64,000 bases of DNA from Rhinolophus ferrumequinum (GCF_004115265.2 NC_046303.1:1198501-1262500); one strand, 5' to 3'. Shown: positions 11,543 through 24,470, numbered from the stretch's first letter. Numbers and translations are program-made. Notes: generated by a model not told the origin, from the letters alone.

Positions 11543-14500
11543 CTAGGGAGGGAGAGAAGAAACCTGTGACGGGCAGGCCTCCCAGCTCCCACGTCCACCC
11601 TGGGGCCCCCTGGAGAAGCCTGTGCTCACAGAGCGCCCGGCCCCCCAGGATGGTGTGTGACTGCCGCCGACCAGCACAGCTGACCTGGACACCAGCTGCG
11701 CTCAGGAGAGAGACGCAAAGCTGCCAAGGCCTCAGATGAACAGCCCACAAGGCAGATGCCTGGCAAATGCCTGGCACCACATTCACCCACATCCATGGTC
11801 TTCCAGGAAAAAGAAGCTTCCTGTGAGGAAGGGACTAAGTGCGCTGAGGAAAGCCAAGGGCGCGCGGTTTCACTGCCCCCTGGGACAGGCTGCGTCACAC
11901 ACGAGAGAGCAAGAGGGGACAGGAGGAGGCACATCCGTCGGCAGCGCAGGGACTTCAGTAACCTGTCAATTCTGCGAAGGCCTCGGCCACGGGGCAAAGT
12001 CCAGGCAGAGGCACAAGACCAGAGAGCAAGTGCCCCAGAGGAGGACAGGTGACCGCAGTGTGACAAGGCTCAGCAGCCAGGGCCCTCACCACAGGGACCA
12101 GGACAGAGCTGCTGCTCCAAAAGAAACCCGCTGAACCCGCTGGAGCCACGGTGAGGACAACGGGGTGACGAGAGCACTCGTGCCCCAGCCGTGGAGACAG
12201 CAGTCACGGGGCGGGGGGCACCGAGGACCTGGGGGACAGACTCCCCTGCAGGGGTGCGGGCACACACAGGTGGAGACGGAGGACGGCGGGGGGCCGCACC
12301 CAGAGGTGGGACGGGGAACAGACCCCGGCCAGAGGTCGCCCAGGGACAGAACTGCAGGCAGAAAAGGAGATTTGGGGAGTAAAGAACCGGTAAGAGAAGC
12401 GCGGTGTTTGCTGTCAGAGCTGATGTGGCGCTGCCACAGGCGGGTCCCTCTGAGAGTGGGGGCGGTCAGTCTGGCCAGTGACAAACACACAACTCTGTCT
12501 CCTGGCCACAGTGCAGCGCAGAGCCTGCTGCCTGCCTCCACTCTGCAGACAGGGCGCTGGCTGCCAGGCTGCCCCCGGAACCTGGCAGAACTGAGACTCG
12601 ACGGCCGAGCCCAGAGCTACAAGGCACCTGCACTCAGAAAGGTCCCTGGTAGCCGTGCACGCTGGCATCATGCAAAGCGCCGTCTGAAACCTGCACGAAC
12701 TCTGTGCTGAAGCACGCTTCCACCGCTCGGCCTAGAACGACGCCCGAGCCCGGCACAGCCTCTCCAGGAGCCGCACACGTGGACACTGGTGCCCGCTGCC
12801 CCACCCAGCCAGGCCCGCCCTCCTCCCCTCCGACCCGCGGCCACCCCCCACCTCCGGTGCCCTCCACCCCACCTAACACCTTCCTGTGACATCCAGGCTA
12901 TGCCCTCCTGTGGTCTCTCCTCCTCTTCCAGCCTCTCATTCTACAGGCTGGTCCTAGACACAGCCCCCTGGAATTTTCCATTCCTTCTCTACAGAGTGCT
13001 GACGATCTGACAGTTATCAGGTACATTCTGGGCCCTCCTCCTTCTCAGCTGTGCTCACAGGTGGCTGAGTGCCAGCCTGGCCGCTGTCACTAAGAGGACA
13101 GTTTCCTGTGATCTCTGTGGCCAGGAGCAAGCCAGCCTTGGGAGACCCTGGGAGTGAGCCCTCCTCAGGTGTGGCCGATGGGCAAGGACGCCGAGGCAGG
13201 TGTGTGGCTGCGGGAGACGGAATCAAGGGGGCAGGCGAGAGGACGCAGGCGCCAGGTACGGGACAGGTGAGGTTTAGACACAGGAAGGAAGCGAGGGCAT
13301 CGCGATGGGAACGTCAAGCCCAGCGCGTCAGGGCGTCGCGTCTGTCAGGCTGGGTCAGCGCCGACGACAGGCGGTTAGTACGCGTCCTCCTGCAGCCTCT
13401 CTCCAGGCACAGACCACGTATGATGCCCGGTGAGAGGCGTGGACCCCGCCAGGCCTGCAGGAGCCCGACCCCGCAGCTGTCTCCTGCGGTGCCTCTGCGT
13501 ACCTCAGAACCCGGGAAACCCAAACACCTGAGGGCCTGGAGAACCAGAGGCCACATGACCGAGCTGTCACACACTTGCGAGACCACGTACAACCTGGGGA
13601 GCTGAGGAGATGAATGTGTTGGAAGTGTGACAAACAAGAAAACGCACTTACTGCAGATGGCCTTTGTGGGGTTCACTTGCTGTCCAGAAAGAAACTGCAG
13701 GAACTTCCTGATATCCACGTGCACTTCTGCCATGCGCGCTGGGTTTCTGTCTTGAGAGGCGTTTTCAGAGGCTAAAACCACAGGGACACCTTCAGACGTG
13801 ACAGGGAACCCAGAGAAGCGAAGTGGCACTTAACGTAAACGAGCTGCGTTACCCTGATCAGCGTGCTGCAGAAATACTGCAAAACGTGGATGTAATCCTT
13901 CGGTCTGCGAGAACATACCAAGTCCTGACTCTGGAACACTGTGCTAATTTACAGGGTAGCTTCTCTTACGGGGACCCAAAATATGGCCCACTGTCCCCGT
14001 TAGGCCAGATCACGGTGTCGCCTCGTGTGCGTACGTATATCAAACAGCTAAGACACACACAGCTAATGGGAGGCCTCTCATTCCCAGGCGAAAGAAACGT
14101 CCTCTCACCTCTGGGAAAGGGAAGGCCCTCTTTGCCATTCATTAAAACAAACAAAATGAGTGACGGTAACCAAGTCCTCTGGCACAGCTGTAATCAAAGC
14201 CTTGCTTACACGGATGTCGCCTTGTCCCACGGGGAGGGGACGCCCCTCTCAGCAATGCTAAGTGCGCCTGTGACAAGCACACCAGGAGCAAGACACTAAT
14301 TCTCAGAGTGACGAGCCCCGTGTGTCTGGGACACATGCGTGACGACACCGGGGTCTACTTGTCAGCGGGCGCCCCTCAGACCGCCCCTCCGACCACCCCG
14401 CCCATGACCCCAGGCGCTCAGTCTCTCCCCTTCACTACTTCCTGAACTGACTCGTGGTCCCTTATCGCCTTGTAGGAGACAAAACATCTGATCACGTGAG

Positions 14501-17500
14501 GAGTTCCGATTGGCTAATCTAATTTCATAAGCATTAAGGAGGCAAAATAGGTGACAGTAAGAAATGCTCTCTACCTGACTCCATTCCAAGTGACAAACTA
14601 CAATCTCTAGTAGCAGAAACAGCAGTTTAAGAGCGGGCAGAGCTTGGGATCTCCCAGCTCAGCCAGCCCCAGTTGGCAGACCCTGCGCCCATCCTTCCGC
14701 CTCCCAGCGGCAGGCACACTCCTTATGCCCCGGGGCTCACCTTCCCACTCCACAGGCCAGTGGCAGGTGACTAACCTCAGTCATGTCCCCTCCCCAGGCC
14801 TGAGTCACAGGCACTGAAACAACCTCTTCAGGTAAGAGACCCCCAGTCATCTGAAACAATGTATCGGGAGCAAACAGAACCCACCAGGAAACTCACCAAA
14901 TGGAGGGTTGCCCAGATCTTTAAAATGAGTTGTAACACACACTAGCTCAGATTCTATTTTCAAGTTCAGGTCCCCATTTCGGTTTGCTTCAATTATCTGC
15001 AAATGGAGCATTTCAGTCTTAAAAAAGAAAAGGAAATGACCTCCAACCCCCAAAAATCACCACAGGCATTGGCTTCCACCAAACCAGGTGACAAGGTAGC
15101 CCTACCGACCCCCAGAACACTTCTGATGGCACCAAGACCCACACGGCATCAACTACAGAGAAGACGAGGCCTGAGAACCCCCGCAGGAGAGGAGCCTGGA
15201 GAACTCGGCAGAGACCCAAAACAGGCAGTGCTGGGGGCCCGGCCAGGGGACGGGAATCAGAGAGGCCTGCACAGGGTGGGCACCCTGGGTTCTGCGGAGG
15301 ACGACGACGAGGGGGAGGGGCCAGGAAGCCCAGGAGAGCTGGCCACAGGGAAGGCCGCGTGCCCTACACTTTGACATGACGGAACAGAGAACCCACAGTG
15401 CTTAAGCCACAAACCCACCCGAACCACAAACCCACCCGGTCCCCCCACCTGAAAGGAATGAGTGTCCTAAGGGGATTGTGGTCAGACCCCAAACCAAGAC
15501 ATTCTGGAAAGAGGAATAACACTGGCCAAACAGCACTCAGGGGCCTGGGGGTGCTGCGCGAAGCAGACGCAGAGAGGGAGGGACTTTTGTTCCAGGAAGA
15601 GCTGGAAGAAACTGAGGACAGTGAAGCTACGAAAGGAGAGCACAGGTCAGAATCAGGGACGCCCCGACATGTCGTGCCCAGACCGCTTGCAGATGTACAA
15701 AGAGAGCTGCCAGGACTCAGGAAGTAACTGGAAATATAAGGGCAAATATCGGAAATGGAAAGTAAACAGGCAAGAAACCAGGAGAACGTGGGCACACAGA
15801 CAGCGCAGGAAGAGAAGACGAGGCAGAAAGTCAGAAAATACAAATTACCGAACAGAAACGGAGGTAGAGGGGATCTGGACAGCAGGTGAGTGGGGAGCCC
15901 CGAGGCCGGCAGGAGGATCATGCTCACCAGACACCTCCCAGTGGAGAGGCCGCACACCCGGACTTCAGAGAAAGCAGGGAACTGCCGGGACCTAGCCACG
16001 CCCCCGCCCCACGAGGAAGTCCCAGCCACTCCCACAGGAGGCGGAGCCAGAATCCTGCCCACAGCACGTCAGGGTGAAGATGTGCGCACAAGGGCCTCAC
16101 ACCCTGCACACCGCGCTTGTTTCTGCTGCTCCCACCCCACTCACACAGCCCCTCCACGAGGCCACGGCTCCCATAAAGGAAGGGAGAGAGGGTGGAGCCT
16201 CAGCATGCCGCTTCAGCTCCCCTCGGGACAGGAGGTGTTTTTCATGTACTGAGTCGCACTCAGCGGCCTTATGTCCCCTGCCTGTCACCTTAAGACACAG
16301 AACCTGTCACCCGGGTAGATGTCCTCGGGCCCTTGGTTCTACTTCCCACACGTGACAACTTTCCATGTAGGAGGGCAGATGGCAGCAGGCACGCCACAAC
16401 ACTTTTGTTTGTTTTTAAATACTCCGGAGAAAAACACTTCTTCTGATGATTTTCTCTACCCAGGCTACTGGGCCAACTCATTGCCCTTGGACAGAAAGAA
16501 CAAAACAATGGGGTCCGCAGATGAATTGACCGGCCTGGCCTTTTCTCTCCTGGGCCTCTTCGAAGCTCTCTGAGGTCCCCAGGGCATCCCGCCCTGGCAG
16601 TGGAAGCTTCCCACCTGACATCTGGGTCAACAATGGTGCACTGACGGGAGCACCCCAAGCGCAGCACAGCTCACACTGCAGCAGCGGAAGCTGACTGCAA
16701 GTTCAAATGACATCTAGGAGATTAAGCCAAGAAACACAATCACTCTTATGTGACCACCATCACAGGTATGAACGGCCCACAAACATTTCCTAGGCTTCAG
16801 AAAACCTTTGCAATTCCAAAGATCGCTTGAAGGTACATTTCATTCCAGGTCCATGCGACAACACTTATTAACCGCCCGCTGGGTGACAGTCCCACAGTGG
16901 TGGCCGGGACACAAAGATGGTTGAGATAGCGTTTCCCTTTCCGATGCTGGCAGGTCACTTAGCATAGAGCACTGAGCACAGAGTTACAGCGAATGGCGAG
17001 AGGCTAACGTGGGGGGACGTGGGAGAAAACACAGCGAGTGTGAAATGGCCGAGACAGAGCCTGGAAAGAGCCGGCAGTGTGGGGAAGGACAAGAGTCGAG
17101 GGAGGTTTTGCAGGGATGGTGTGGCCACATGACAGGGGACGAGGCCGGGCAGATGAAGATCAAAAGTGGACACTTCGTCAGGCTGATGGAGGTTTTTAGA
17201 AGATTCGGGACATAATCAAATGTTTGGGGTCAAGCAAAGGAAGAATTCAGAGAATCCCAGGGGTGACTGGGGACCATCCACACCCTTCCCCATCACTGTC
17301 ACATGCTGTAGCATTTTGTGACACTGTAGTGGACCAACCGCCACATAAGCAAACAGCAAAGGAAATACATCCATGTACTTGGCAAACAGCTGATGAGGGG
17401 GCGACAGCGTGTGCTGGGGGGCTCCGAGCTGAGACCGCCACTAAGTAGACAGGACACTTCCATCACTGCCAGTGTCGGTGATTCATAAAACACATACACA

Positions 17501-20084
17501 CAACAGACAAGCTGGGAGGTTTTGTCCAAAACACAAGTGAAGGAAGCCAGAACTGTTGGCTATGTTGTTAATAGGCTATAAATACAAGTGTGATGGACCA
17601 GGGCAAATATAAAAGCCTCCCCCGTGAGAGAGAGGAAAGCACCAGCACAGGTTTCCTGGACTCCGTGAAACCGCAGCTCTCAAGAACAGGCCGGTGAGGG
17701 CGCCCGCCGCACCGGGCCTCAGGGTACCCACAGGGCCCCCACACCTGTGGCAGGCATGCCGCCTGAACCCAATACTCCGGGCTCCTTTCCGAGGAAGTTG
17801 TAACTTACAAGGTGGTTGCTGATGTTTTTCATTCTTTCCACCACGCTCTTCATAGTCTTCAGGACTGGCAAATAAATACTAACCTACGAAAGCAATGAGA
17901 AAACTCAGGAGAATTAAAGATGTGAGTACAGTCAAGTGCTGACAGGTGCAACCTACTGCCTACGTTTGCCACGCATGCATGCTTAGCAGCTCTGGAATCT
18001 GGAGTTTTACACTGTCCTTTTAAAATATGAAACAAAAACAATTTTATTTCCCTAACTCACGCCTGCCTCTGTGGTTACCTTGGCGACCACACACCTGTGG
18101 GCACTCTGGCTCCACAGACTGCAGCCCTTCGGCCAGAGGCCTTATGTTACCCAAGGGGAATAAGACTCTGAGGGACACACCCTCAGACAGGCCTTCTTAC
18201 CCCGGAAAAGGACCATGAGGAAGTCCCTGCACCAGCGCTCAGACCAGGTCACCAACAGTGCTTGATACAATGCTGGCTTTTCCCAGGTGGTGCGGATATC
18301 CTCCAGTAAAATTCCTTTTCCACGGTCTCTTCTCCAATAAATCGTATGCAAGAAGCAACAGACTTGTGGGCCTCATCTTTATTTCCCGCTGCCCAGGGAT
18401 TCCTGCCAGGACTGGGGTAGCCTCTGCCCTTGGCTCTTACGCACACCCAGGCATCACTCCTTACAGGATGAGGTAAAATCACGTTCTGAGACCCAAACAG
18501 GCGCCTAAGCCATCACTCCCGACAGAAACCAGTCCCCCACAGTGCTCCCTCCGTGTAGTCTAGTTTTATTTAAGCGCCACTGCTGAGCAAGACATTGTCT
18601 CCCACCTGTGGCGTGTGGCTTTACTGCTACACGCTGCCCTGTTTTAAGATCTTTATGTAAACAGCAAAAGGCAAATACTCCATTTTTTTTCGTGGAGTAT
18701 CCTTTAAAAATGAGCGTCACTCACATCACAGTCTGGGACTGTCGGTTCCTGTAAATCCTTCCACAGTTTCCTAGGAATGACCTTTATGGGGATATCGTGG
18801 GTTACAATGCGACTACTGCTCGACACAGATAACTGCCAAGAGAAGAATCACACAGTATTTTTATAACGTCAATATTAAAAAAAACCAAAACAAAAAAAGA
18901 ACTAAGGGACAAAAATAAAAAAGCTAACATACCACATCTAAGTGGAATGTTCCATTCATCAAAACCTGTTCAACAGATACTCAGGGTGTGCGTGGTCTGC
19001 TCTGGGTTAGGAGCTGGGACGTGTGCTGAACAAGCAATGTCATTAAGTAGGAGGAGAAACTGAGTCCAGGGGAAAACACTCAGGTGCCAGAAAACCAGTT
19101 AACGTTCAACCGCCAGCCAGTGCAGCTCCTTCTGGGAAGTTTCAGAATCGCTCCCCTCCTACTCACCAGCTCTATGGAGACGGTGAGGCAGGGAAAGTGT
19201 TTATTAGTCAGCTTGATTTTCAAGGCTCTGGCATTCTGGGCAGTTTTCAAGGCTCGAGACAGATTCTCTGATGTCAGCTCTAAATAAATCGCATTGTTTT
19301 CTGCTGACACACCTTCCATTTGAAATTCGTTGAAGAAGTTCTCCTAAGGGAAGACAAGGAGGGACACCTGTGCCCTCTCCGACGGCACCGGGCAGCGTGT
19401 GACGCCTCGCAGGAGCCTCTGCTCACCTGTTCCAGCTCACACCACATGCTCACCCCTCCACTGGCCACCTTGTCGGAGAGGATGAAGTTCAGGTGACGCG
19501 GGCTGATGCGCAGAGTGCAGGTTTTGGCCAGCTTGGCTATCATGTTGCTGACTCCTGTAGCAGGGGGTGAAGGGAAGGAATTCCTGGCAAGCACACCACG
19601 AACCCGAGCTCAACACGGCGCCACCTCCAGGCGGACACACGGCCGTTCGTCGTGGGACCCCACCGGAAAGCAGCTTAGCACCGAGAAGTCCGGCAGCCTC
19701 CCCACACCCCGCCACTCGCGCGGCGCACGTCAGGCTGCAACGAGGCGCCGGCGCTCGCAGGGCGCATCCACGCCGGCAGCACACTGGGCCACGGGGTCTG
19801 CGCCACGTAAGGCTGCCTCCCGCGGCCCGCCGCCGGCCCACGAGGGAACGCCAGGCGCCGGCACGCGGGTTTTAGAAACAACCCGGGCACCCGCTGCCCC
19901 GCCCACAGACGCGCGTCCCGCGCGCTGCCCGCGCCCTCCTCGCCCGAGGCCCGCCGCGCGCAGCCTCCTTCCGGCGCGCCCTCCCCTCTGGGCTCCTCCC
20001 CACACCGCCCGGGCGGGCGCGGCCCCGCTCACGCGTGAAGTGGTTCAGACAGGCCGCGTCCACGATTTTGGCCCGAAACTTCAT
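11460..20084 (-). CDS. HUS1: HUS1 checkpoint clamp component, complete coding span, 8 exons
   Basis: HUS1 forms the ring-shaped RAD9-RAD1-HUS1 (9-1-1) clamp, a PCNA-like ring loaded at damaged DNA in the nucleus to activate ATR-CHK1 signalling and help repair. Eight minus-strand exons (20033-20084, 19427-19554, 19167-19343, 18725-18832, 17809-17883, 14897-14996, 13652-13771, 11460-11542) join with GT-AG introns and compatible phases into 843 bases, giving 280 residues plus TAG. The human protein is also 280 residues as I remember it. The product starts [16 protein letters not shown] and ends [16 protein letters not shown], both HUS1 hallmarks. The start codon has a purine at -3 and sits inside a CpG island. 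No exon carries an internal stop, so the gene looks intact. SUN3 lies upstream on the same strand. PKD1L1, the next gene leftwards in human, was not recognised here. Confidence 0.96.
11543..13651. other. HUS1 intron between exons 7 and 8
   Basis: GC-rich intron with several 100-180-codon open frames on both strands and no homology that I recognise. The sequence around 12170-12890 is especially C/G-rich. Confidence 0.6.
13652..13771 (-). CDS. HUS1: HUS1 coding exon 7
   Basis: The acceptor is GTTTTAG and the donor GTAAGT. It completes Ala214 and runs to residue 253, ending [11 protein letters not shown], plus the first base of Asn254. The [11 protein letters not shown] part is a loop that varies between mammals; [14 protein letters not shown] is conserved. 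Confidence 0.94.
14897..14996 (-). CDS. HUS1: HUS1 coding exon 6
   Basis: The acceptor is CATTTGCAG and the donor GTGAGT. It encodes [18 protein letters not shown] through KDLGNPPF (181-213) and the first base of Ala214. Confidence 0.95.
15000..17800. other. HUS1 intron between exons 5 and 6
   Basis: No exon or recognised young repeat. About 16850-17240 resembles an ancient interspersed repeat (ACTTATTAACCGCCCGCTGGG... GGAGGTTTTTAGAAGATTC) that I cannot name. 15000-16650 is open in several frames but lacks coding signs. Confidence 0.5.
17809..17883 (-). CDS. HUS1: HUS1 coding exon 5
   Basis: The acceptor is TTTCGTAG and the donor GTAAGT. It encodes 25 residues (156-180), [18 protein letters not shown] through NISNHL, with phase 0 at both ends. 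Confidence 0.95.
18725..18832 (-). CDS. HUS1: HUS1 coding exon 4
   Basis: The acceptor is CTTGGCAG and the donor GTGAGT. It encodes residues 120-155, [16 protein letters not shown] through [10 protein letters not shown]. The [13 protein letters not shown] stretch is a conserved core of the family. Confidence 0.95.
19167..19343 (-). CDS. HUS1: HUS1 coding exon 3
   Basis: The acceptor is CCCTTAG and the donor GTGAGT. It encodes 59 residues (61-119), from [17 protein letters not shown] to [11 protein letters not shown], with phase 0 at both ends. Confidence 0.96.
19427..19554 (-). CDS. HUS1: HUS1 coding exon 2
   Basis: The acceptor is CTACAG and the donor GTGAGC. It encodes residues 18-60, [17 protein letters not shown] through [11 protein letters not shown]. 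Residues 36-39 read PRHL, where I remember human PDKL. Confidence 0.95.
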
Positions 20085-20360
20085 GCCGGAACGCGGGCCC
20101 GCGCGGGGGACCCGTCACCCGCGGACCCCGGTGTCGCCCTCGGCGTCCCTCCGGAAACGCCGCCGCGCGCCCAGAGGTTCCGCCCGGCTCGGCCCGGCCT
20201 CCGTGAGCCGCGTCACGCCCCCCGGCGGGGAGGCGGGCCCCGTGTGACGCTGTGGGTCACGTACGCGGGGAGGCGGGGTTCGGTAACGCCCCCGGCCGAG
20301 CAGGCGGCTGCTTTCGGCGACGCGCCAGTCCTCCCCGCCCCCAGGTAGGAGGAGTGGTTC
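19600..20360. promoter_or_regulatory. HUS1 CpG island and promoter
   Basis: Very CpG-dense sequence covers HUS1 intron 1, exon 1 and about 270 bases upstream of the ATG. The density falls off abruptly near 20400, where AT-rich sequence with a CCAAT box (near 20430) begins. No TATA box is evident, as expected for a housekeeping repair gene. Confidence 0.8.
20033..20084 (-). CDS. HUS1: HUS1 coding exon 1
   Basis: The ATG is at 20084-20082 on the minus strand, with context GGCATGA. The exon encodes residues 1-17 and the first base of Arg18, then a GTGAGC donor. It lies in the CpG island. Confidence 0.95.
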
Positions 20361-20399
20361 CGGGGACTCACGTTTTGGAAGAACGTTGTGACACCTGTT

Positions 20400-21630
20400 G
20401 CCAATTCTGTTAAAACGTCAGAACTAAAACCAATCGCTTATTTATCAAAGGCAATTAAAATGATCGCTTAGATATCTGCCGCTCGGATGTAGGTCACTTT
20501 CGAACCCCTTCCAGGCCCAGACGCTAGTGCTGGCTCCCGCTCGCCGGGGCCCGTAGCACCACGTTGGATCACGGTTTTAAAATTGTGGTAAAAGCGGGAT
20601 CATGTTTAGAGAACATTGACGTTAAGTGGTAACTGCAACTTTGTCTCCTGATGAACTTCACCAGATCCTGTGAAAGTCCTTAAAGCATAAATGATGTAAT
20701 GATGTTACACGATTAAAAAAAAAAAAGGAACAAAAACTGTATCCAGCTTGGTGTTTCGGAGTTCATTATGTTTGCTTATTGTGCAAGGAAGTGCCCTCAT
20801 CCCGTCCCCCAGGTGGCAGCACGGTGGCAGTGAAGCACAGCCGACGGCAGGCGGGGTGTGCAGTGGGAAGCCGGGGAGCCCGTCCTCACCGCCGCAGGCG
20901 CTGCGCGCTCCACCCAGGTAAGGACTGTGCGCCTTCCCGGGCGGCCCGAAGCGTCTGCCCAGCGTGTGCCCCGTGCTTGTTCGTCCTCCCCATCCCTCGG
21001 GGGCCCATTTGCAGTCCTGTTGTGAGCACTTAATGTTGAAAAAGTTGCTCACTGGGAAGACACTGGCATAGCTCAGAGGTTCAGGTTGGATTTGTCTTCT
21101 TTTTCTTTTACGTGAGAAAACTGTGAAATGACGGACAGCACACTGTGCGGCACGAGTGAATGAATGTCTTTTGAGAAATGCGCTCCATGAAGGGATGGGT
21201 TTTGCTTAAGCGGCTCTTCAAAGACTCTTCTCGTGTTTTAGACGTTAAAGGAAAACTACTTCAATAAATGTCATAAATATCCTTTAAATTAACATTTGTG
21301 GCGCCCATGAGAAGTGTCAGGCACTGGGCACTGGATGCTGGGCCCTGGGGCTCTGAGAAAGGACGTACCCACCACCTGGGAGGGAAACCCACGTTTTTGG
21401 CCGCCCACCGTGTTTCACTTCCAAGGCACTGTTGAATGGTACCCATCCATAGGGTGGGGTCAATCACTACCCTTTTTATAGCACTTGACACTGATTGGTG
21501 TCACCTTGGTAACAAGCACCCATAGGTGAGTGCTATTCGCCATTTTAAAGATGGCGGATAGAACTGAAATGTTGGCCTTGCTGCGCGCGCGCCCCACACG
21601 CCCCGGGTGAGAATCTGCCTCTCGGCCTTG
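20400..21630. other. HUS1 upstream intergenic
   Basis: Mixed composition, no gene. A small GC-rich patch (20800-21010) lacks an obvious exon. 21480-21560 may be a decayed MIR. Confidence 0.5.
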
Positions 21631-22215
21631 TGAGTGCACAGTGAGGGGAGAGGGCCTGGAAGTGGGGTTAAGAACCGACCGTGATGAAGCCTCCATAAAG
21701 ATCCCAAAAGTAGGGGGTTCAGAAGCTTCTGGGTTGGTGAACACGTTTGTGTGCCAGGAGGGTAGGGGGCCCCCTCTTCACGGGGAAGGAAGAGCCTCTG
21801 CATTGGCCTGCCTGGACCTGGCCGTATGTATCTCTTCACCTGGCTGCTCATCTCTATCCTTTGTCATACCCTTTGTTACATAGCAAAATGGTAAATTTAA
21901 ATGTTTTCCTGAATTCTGTGAGCTGTTCTAGCAAATAATTGAATCTATGGCAGGGTAATCATGGAAAGCCAAGTTGGACAGAAGTTGTGGGTAACCTGGG
22001 GATCTACTATTTGGCATCTGAAATAGAGAGCGGTCTCGTGGGACTGAGCCCGACGCTCTTGAGCTCACTCCGGTTGTGTCAGAATTGTAGGATGCCCGGC
22101 TGGTACCACTGAATTGCCTGGTGTGAGAAAGAAAAAACAAACACAAAAACCCCACACAATCTGGTGTCAGAATTGTTGTGAGTGTGTTTGTTGTGTGAGA
22201 GTAAAGGAGAAACAC
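21630..22215 (+). mobile_element. LTR-type fossil, probable solo LTR, family not assigned
   Basis: Sequence with an LTR-like word order (TGATGAAGCCTCCATAAAG, TTCTGTGAGCTGTTCTAGC, TGGTGTCAGAATTGTTGTGA) shared with dispersed endogenous-retrovirus LTRs as I remember them. No internal viral genes adjoin it. It is old and not whole. It lies in the HUS1-SUN3 gap, upstream of HUS1. Confidence 0.6.
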
Positions 22216-22409
22216 AAGTGAGTTTTTCCTCTACAACCATTACGTAAGAAAACGAGAGACCATGTTTTATGCTAAACATTTTTTAATTAAAAAATGGTAT
22301 AGGTAAGGAATAGGTAATATTTTCACGTGATTTGAAAACAAAACATTATACAGTAGACCATTTTGCTTCCACCTATGTGGGTGTCTCTTCTGCCCCATTC
22401 CCATTTTAT

Positions 22410-24180
22410 TTACTCTCTCCTCCTGGTGAACATTGCTGATTAACGTGTTATATATGTATGTTGCACGTGACTCCTTGAGTCAAAAGGTATGTGCCTTCCT
22501 AATTCTGAGAGACATTGCCAGGTTCCCTCCACAATGGTTTTCTCTGTTTGCATTTTCACCATCAATGTGTGAGAGAGTCTATTTCCTCAAAGCCTTACCA
22601 ATGAAATGTTATCAAACTTTTCTTAATTTCATTGGTGAAACATGGTACCTACCGTGTAACTTTTGACATTTTTCTTAAAATAAATAAGCTCGAATACCTT
22701 TTCATATGTTCCTAAGAAAAATCTCTTTGTGCTGTCCAGCCGTTTTTCTATGCAGCTATTGATAGTATTGCTTTCTCGAGACTCTTTACATATGGAAAAG
22801 ATTGGTCCTCATGATATCAATGACAAATATATTTTTCTGTTTTGTTTAAGGTTTTGTTGGCCATGTAGAGGTTTTTTCAATTTTATGTAAGTGTGAGTCT
22901 TGTTTAGAAAAGGTCTTCCTCTATCCAATGCCATACAAGACTTAGCCCAAGTTTTCTTGGTTTATTTTTATGGTTTCATTACCTACCTATAAATAATCAC
23001 CATATTGGAAATTCGTCATGTTGCAAAGTGAGAAATAATAGGTGCAATTTTCTTTTCTTAATGACAGAGTAATTGTCCCAAACCATTCCTTTTTCCTGTC
23101 TGCTTTTAAGATGCCACCGTTATCGTATTCTAAATTCCTACATAGATATAAATCTATTTCTGATATATCAGAAACAGACTTGTTTTGTCTGTTCCATTGG
23201 TTTATCAATGTTCTAGCACCACACAATTTTAATTATTGTTTTAATCAACATCATACAGTTCTTTGTCTTTTTTTTTTCATCCAGAGGTTTCCTGGCTTCC
23301 TACTAAGTTTATATTTCCAAATGAACTTTAGAATCAATTTGGCTTAAAACACAACACTTCTAGTTACTTATATATGTTTTAATCTTTTTAAAACTTTCTA
23401 AAATTGAAAATATCAAACATATGTAAATGAATGCAGAATAGTAGACATGAAGCCCCGTGGACCAGCACACAACTTCGATGATCATTGCATGGCCAGTCTT
23501 CTCTATGGATCCTCCCATACATTTCCTCCTCTTATTATTTTGAAACATATCTCAGATATATCATTTCATCTGTAAATATTTAAATATATAAATCTAAACA
23601 AGAATAATTCTTTTTTAGTAACAACATCGAAATACTATTATCACACAGGCACTGAAATATCCTTAATTTCCCATAATTGTCTCAGAAATACCTTTTTTCT
23701 GGGTGTTAATTGAGATTAAAGTGAATTTATAGATTAATTTAGTGAACACTGACATCTTGATAGCTGAGTTTTCGTATCCACAGGAAAGGTGTGTCTTTCC
23801 ATCATTGAAGTCTTCTTATCATCCACTGCTGTTTGGAGTGTTTTCAAACAGGTAGTTTAATTGTTTCGTTTATCTGATTCGTTTTCATCTTTGTTGTGGC
23901 TTTTGTAAATTATATCCTCCAACTGGTTGTTTGTATTTATACATAATGTTGATTTATATGTGGTAATTTTCTTTCCACTAACTTACTGCAGTTTTTCCTG
24001 TGTGTGGTGTATTTTTTGATTGACTTTATTGCATTTGAAGGAATTCATCAGATCATCTGCAAATAGTCATGGTCAGACATCCTCACTCCTTTTAAACTCT
24101 GATTTCTTTCACTTATCTAACCAAATTGACCAGTGTGTCCAGATATGTGTTAAGTAACAGTGGTAACAGGCCATCCACGC
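22410..24180 (-). mobile_element. Old antisense L1, ORF2 and 3' region
   Basis: Antisense L1 3' region (CATTTTCACCATCAATGTGTG) grading into reverse-complement ORF2 reverse-transcriptase sequence (TGAAGGAATTCATCAGATCA, AGTAACAGTGGTAACAGG). It fills most of the HUS1-SUN3 gap and lies about 290 bases past the SUN3 stop. Confidence 0.8.
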
Positions 24181-24470
24181 CTGGTGTGGATGAACAAATT
24201 AAGGAAGGCAGAGGTGTTCCTATGAGAAAGACTGTTGAGTAATACCACCTTCGAGACAGATTTACTTGTCAGGGCTCCAGCGACATTCATCCCCAAAGCA
24301 AAGCTACCAGAAGGAGACTGAATCACTTTTACACTTTTACTAGTAAAATTCATCCACTTTGAGGTTTCCCTCCCACTGCCGATTTCCACCCCTCTGAGTG
24401 TAGTGAAGCGAAGGGGCAGGGACACTTGGCTGTCCTAACCCCCTGGCCGTCACCTTCTGCACCAGCTCTT

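Noticed and set aside
19506-20348. 280-codon plus-strand open frame over HUS1 exons 1-2
   Set aside because: It is antisense to HUS1 in a CpG island, Arg/Pro/Ala-rich with no family resemblance. The equal length to HUS1 is a coincidence.
24025-24030. AATAAA (minus strand) as the SUN3 poly(A) signal
   Set aside because: It lies within the antisense L1 remnant about 440 bases past the stop, without a clear downstream element. Possible but unsupported.
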